NCBI GenBank assembly: GCA_902580225.1
Contig: CACHJU010000009.1
Span: forward strand, 1-64,000
DNA length: 64,000 nucleotides
Direction of reading: 5' to 3'
Source: an uncultured Verrucomicrobiota bacterium
GTDB taxonomy: Bacteria; Verrucomicrobiota; Verrucomicrobiia; Opitutales; Seribacteraceae
Shown: positions 63,837 through 64,000 of the stretch, piece after piece
How positions within the stretch are numbered: position 1 is the stretch's first letter
Layout: every line of letters starts with the position of its first letter
Position numbers and translations under genes: made by a program
Notes under the pieces: model-generated
Databases searched by the model: none
What the model was told of the DNA's origin: nothing
What the model saw: only the letters and a program-made list of their open reading frames with translations

Positions 63837-64000
63837 ATGTTAATAAATTTAAACCCAATATGGATAATTCTTGTGGCAAGCTGCCATTTTATTTACGCAA
63901 AAACGGATCGTTGGGATGGAAATATTACCTACGAGCAAATTATAGAACATGCAAAAAACGGATCTCCCTATTATCAAGGTTTGTTAGGGATCTATTTAAG
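63837..64000 (+). CDS. start of a secreted Sel1-like protein (partial, runs off the window)
   Basis: Fifty-four codons open to the window end. An ATG starts a probable signal peptide (PIWIILVASCHFIYA). YEQIIEHAKNGSPYYQGLLG then looks like the beginning of a Sel1-type repeat. It is divergent from the TPR gene with 74 bases between them. The evidence is short, so family is tentative. Confidence 0.5.
   Translation, partial: MLINLNPIWIILVASCHFIYAKTDRWDGNITYEQIIEHAKNGSPYYQGLLGIYL

Overview
The window reads as chromosomal DNA of a marine Verrucomicrobiota bacterium, most likely Opitutales/Puniceicoccaceae-like. This is inferred from gene families, not from a database search. Supporting signs are formylglycine sulfatases beside DUF1549/DUF1553 and DUF1501 genes, PVC-type cytochrome and SLA1-type domains, a DUF5069 gene, a double-length UvrA of the kind known from Chlamydia, and AT-rich housekeeping DNA. 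The sulfatase district looks visibly richer in GC than the housekeeping district.

Layout. (1) 1-5.9 kb is accessory: two LamG-fold surface proteins, a TPR gene and a 20-codon relic of its 5' end (a decayed tandem duplication), a broken signal-peptide ORF, a large MORN-repeat membrane protein and a GYF/thermonuclease membrane protein. (2) 5.9-12.4 kb is mobile DNA centred on a tRNA-Arg(CCG) gene. To its left are six tandem 40-bp units, an excisionase-like HTH gene, an unknown gene, a small replication-protein-like gene with a dense palindrome cluster followed by an A+T run inside it, and a tyrosine integrase. To its right is a 3.1-kb island bounded by a 44-bp repeat of the tRNA 3' part. The island carries a trpB relic, an FkbM methyltransferase and small orphans. 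(3) 12.4-18.3 kb holds DUF3050, an aldose-epimerase-like gene and an nfeD/nfeD-like/floA membrane operon. (4) 18.3-31.3 kb is a polysaccharide- or sulfate-ester-scavenging district: three sulfatases, a 1069-residue SGNH/propeller/HEAT/cupredoxin protein, an SLA1-domain protein, and a DUF1549/1553 plus DUF1501 pair. (5) 31.4-42 kb is a long co-directional housekeeping run: rplY, pth, rpsF, ssb, rplI, dnaB, bamA, skp/ompH, lpxD, prs and an HtrA protease, with pyrE convergent. (6) 42.7-50.7 kb has a cytochrome/LRR protein, an ABC exporter, DUF5069, a PP2C/STAS regulatory pair, a peroxiredoxin and tyrS. (7) 50.6-64 kb has double uvrA, tRNA-Glu, rpmH-rnpA-yidC, a YebC-family gene, a metX-metW fusion, a rhomboid protease, a TPR protein and the start of a further secreted protein.

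How the parts work together. Regions 5 and 7 couple translation, replication and outer-membrane biogenesis: BamA, Skp and LpxD build the envelope, HtrA and rhomboid guard it, and YidC inserts membrane proteins. Region 4 exports enzymes that strip sulfate groups and probably oxidise or cleave carbohydrate. The strongest candidate for a new system is the compact element at about 6.25-9.26 kb. It appears to have excision, replication and integration functions but no visible structural genes, a structured 40-bp repeat array at one end and a lambda-like origin candidate embedded in its replication gene.
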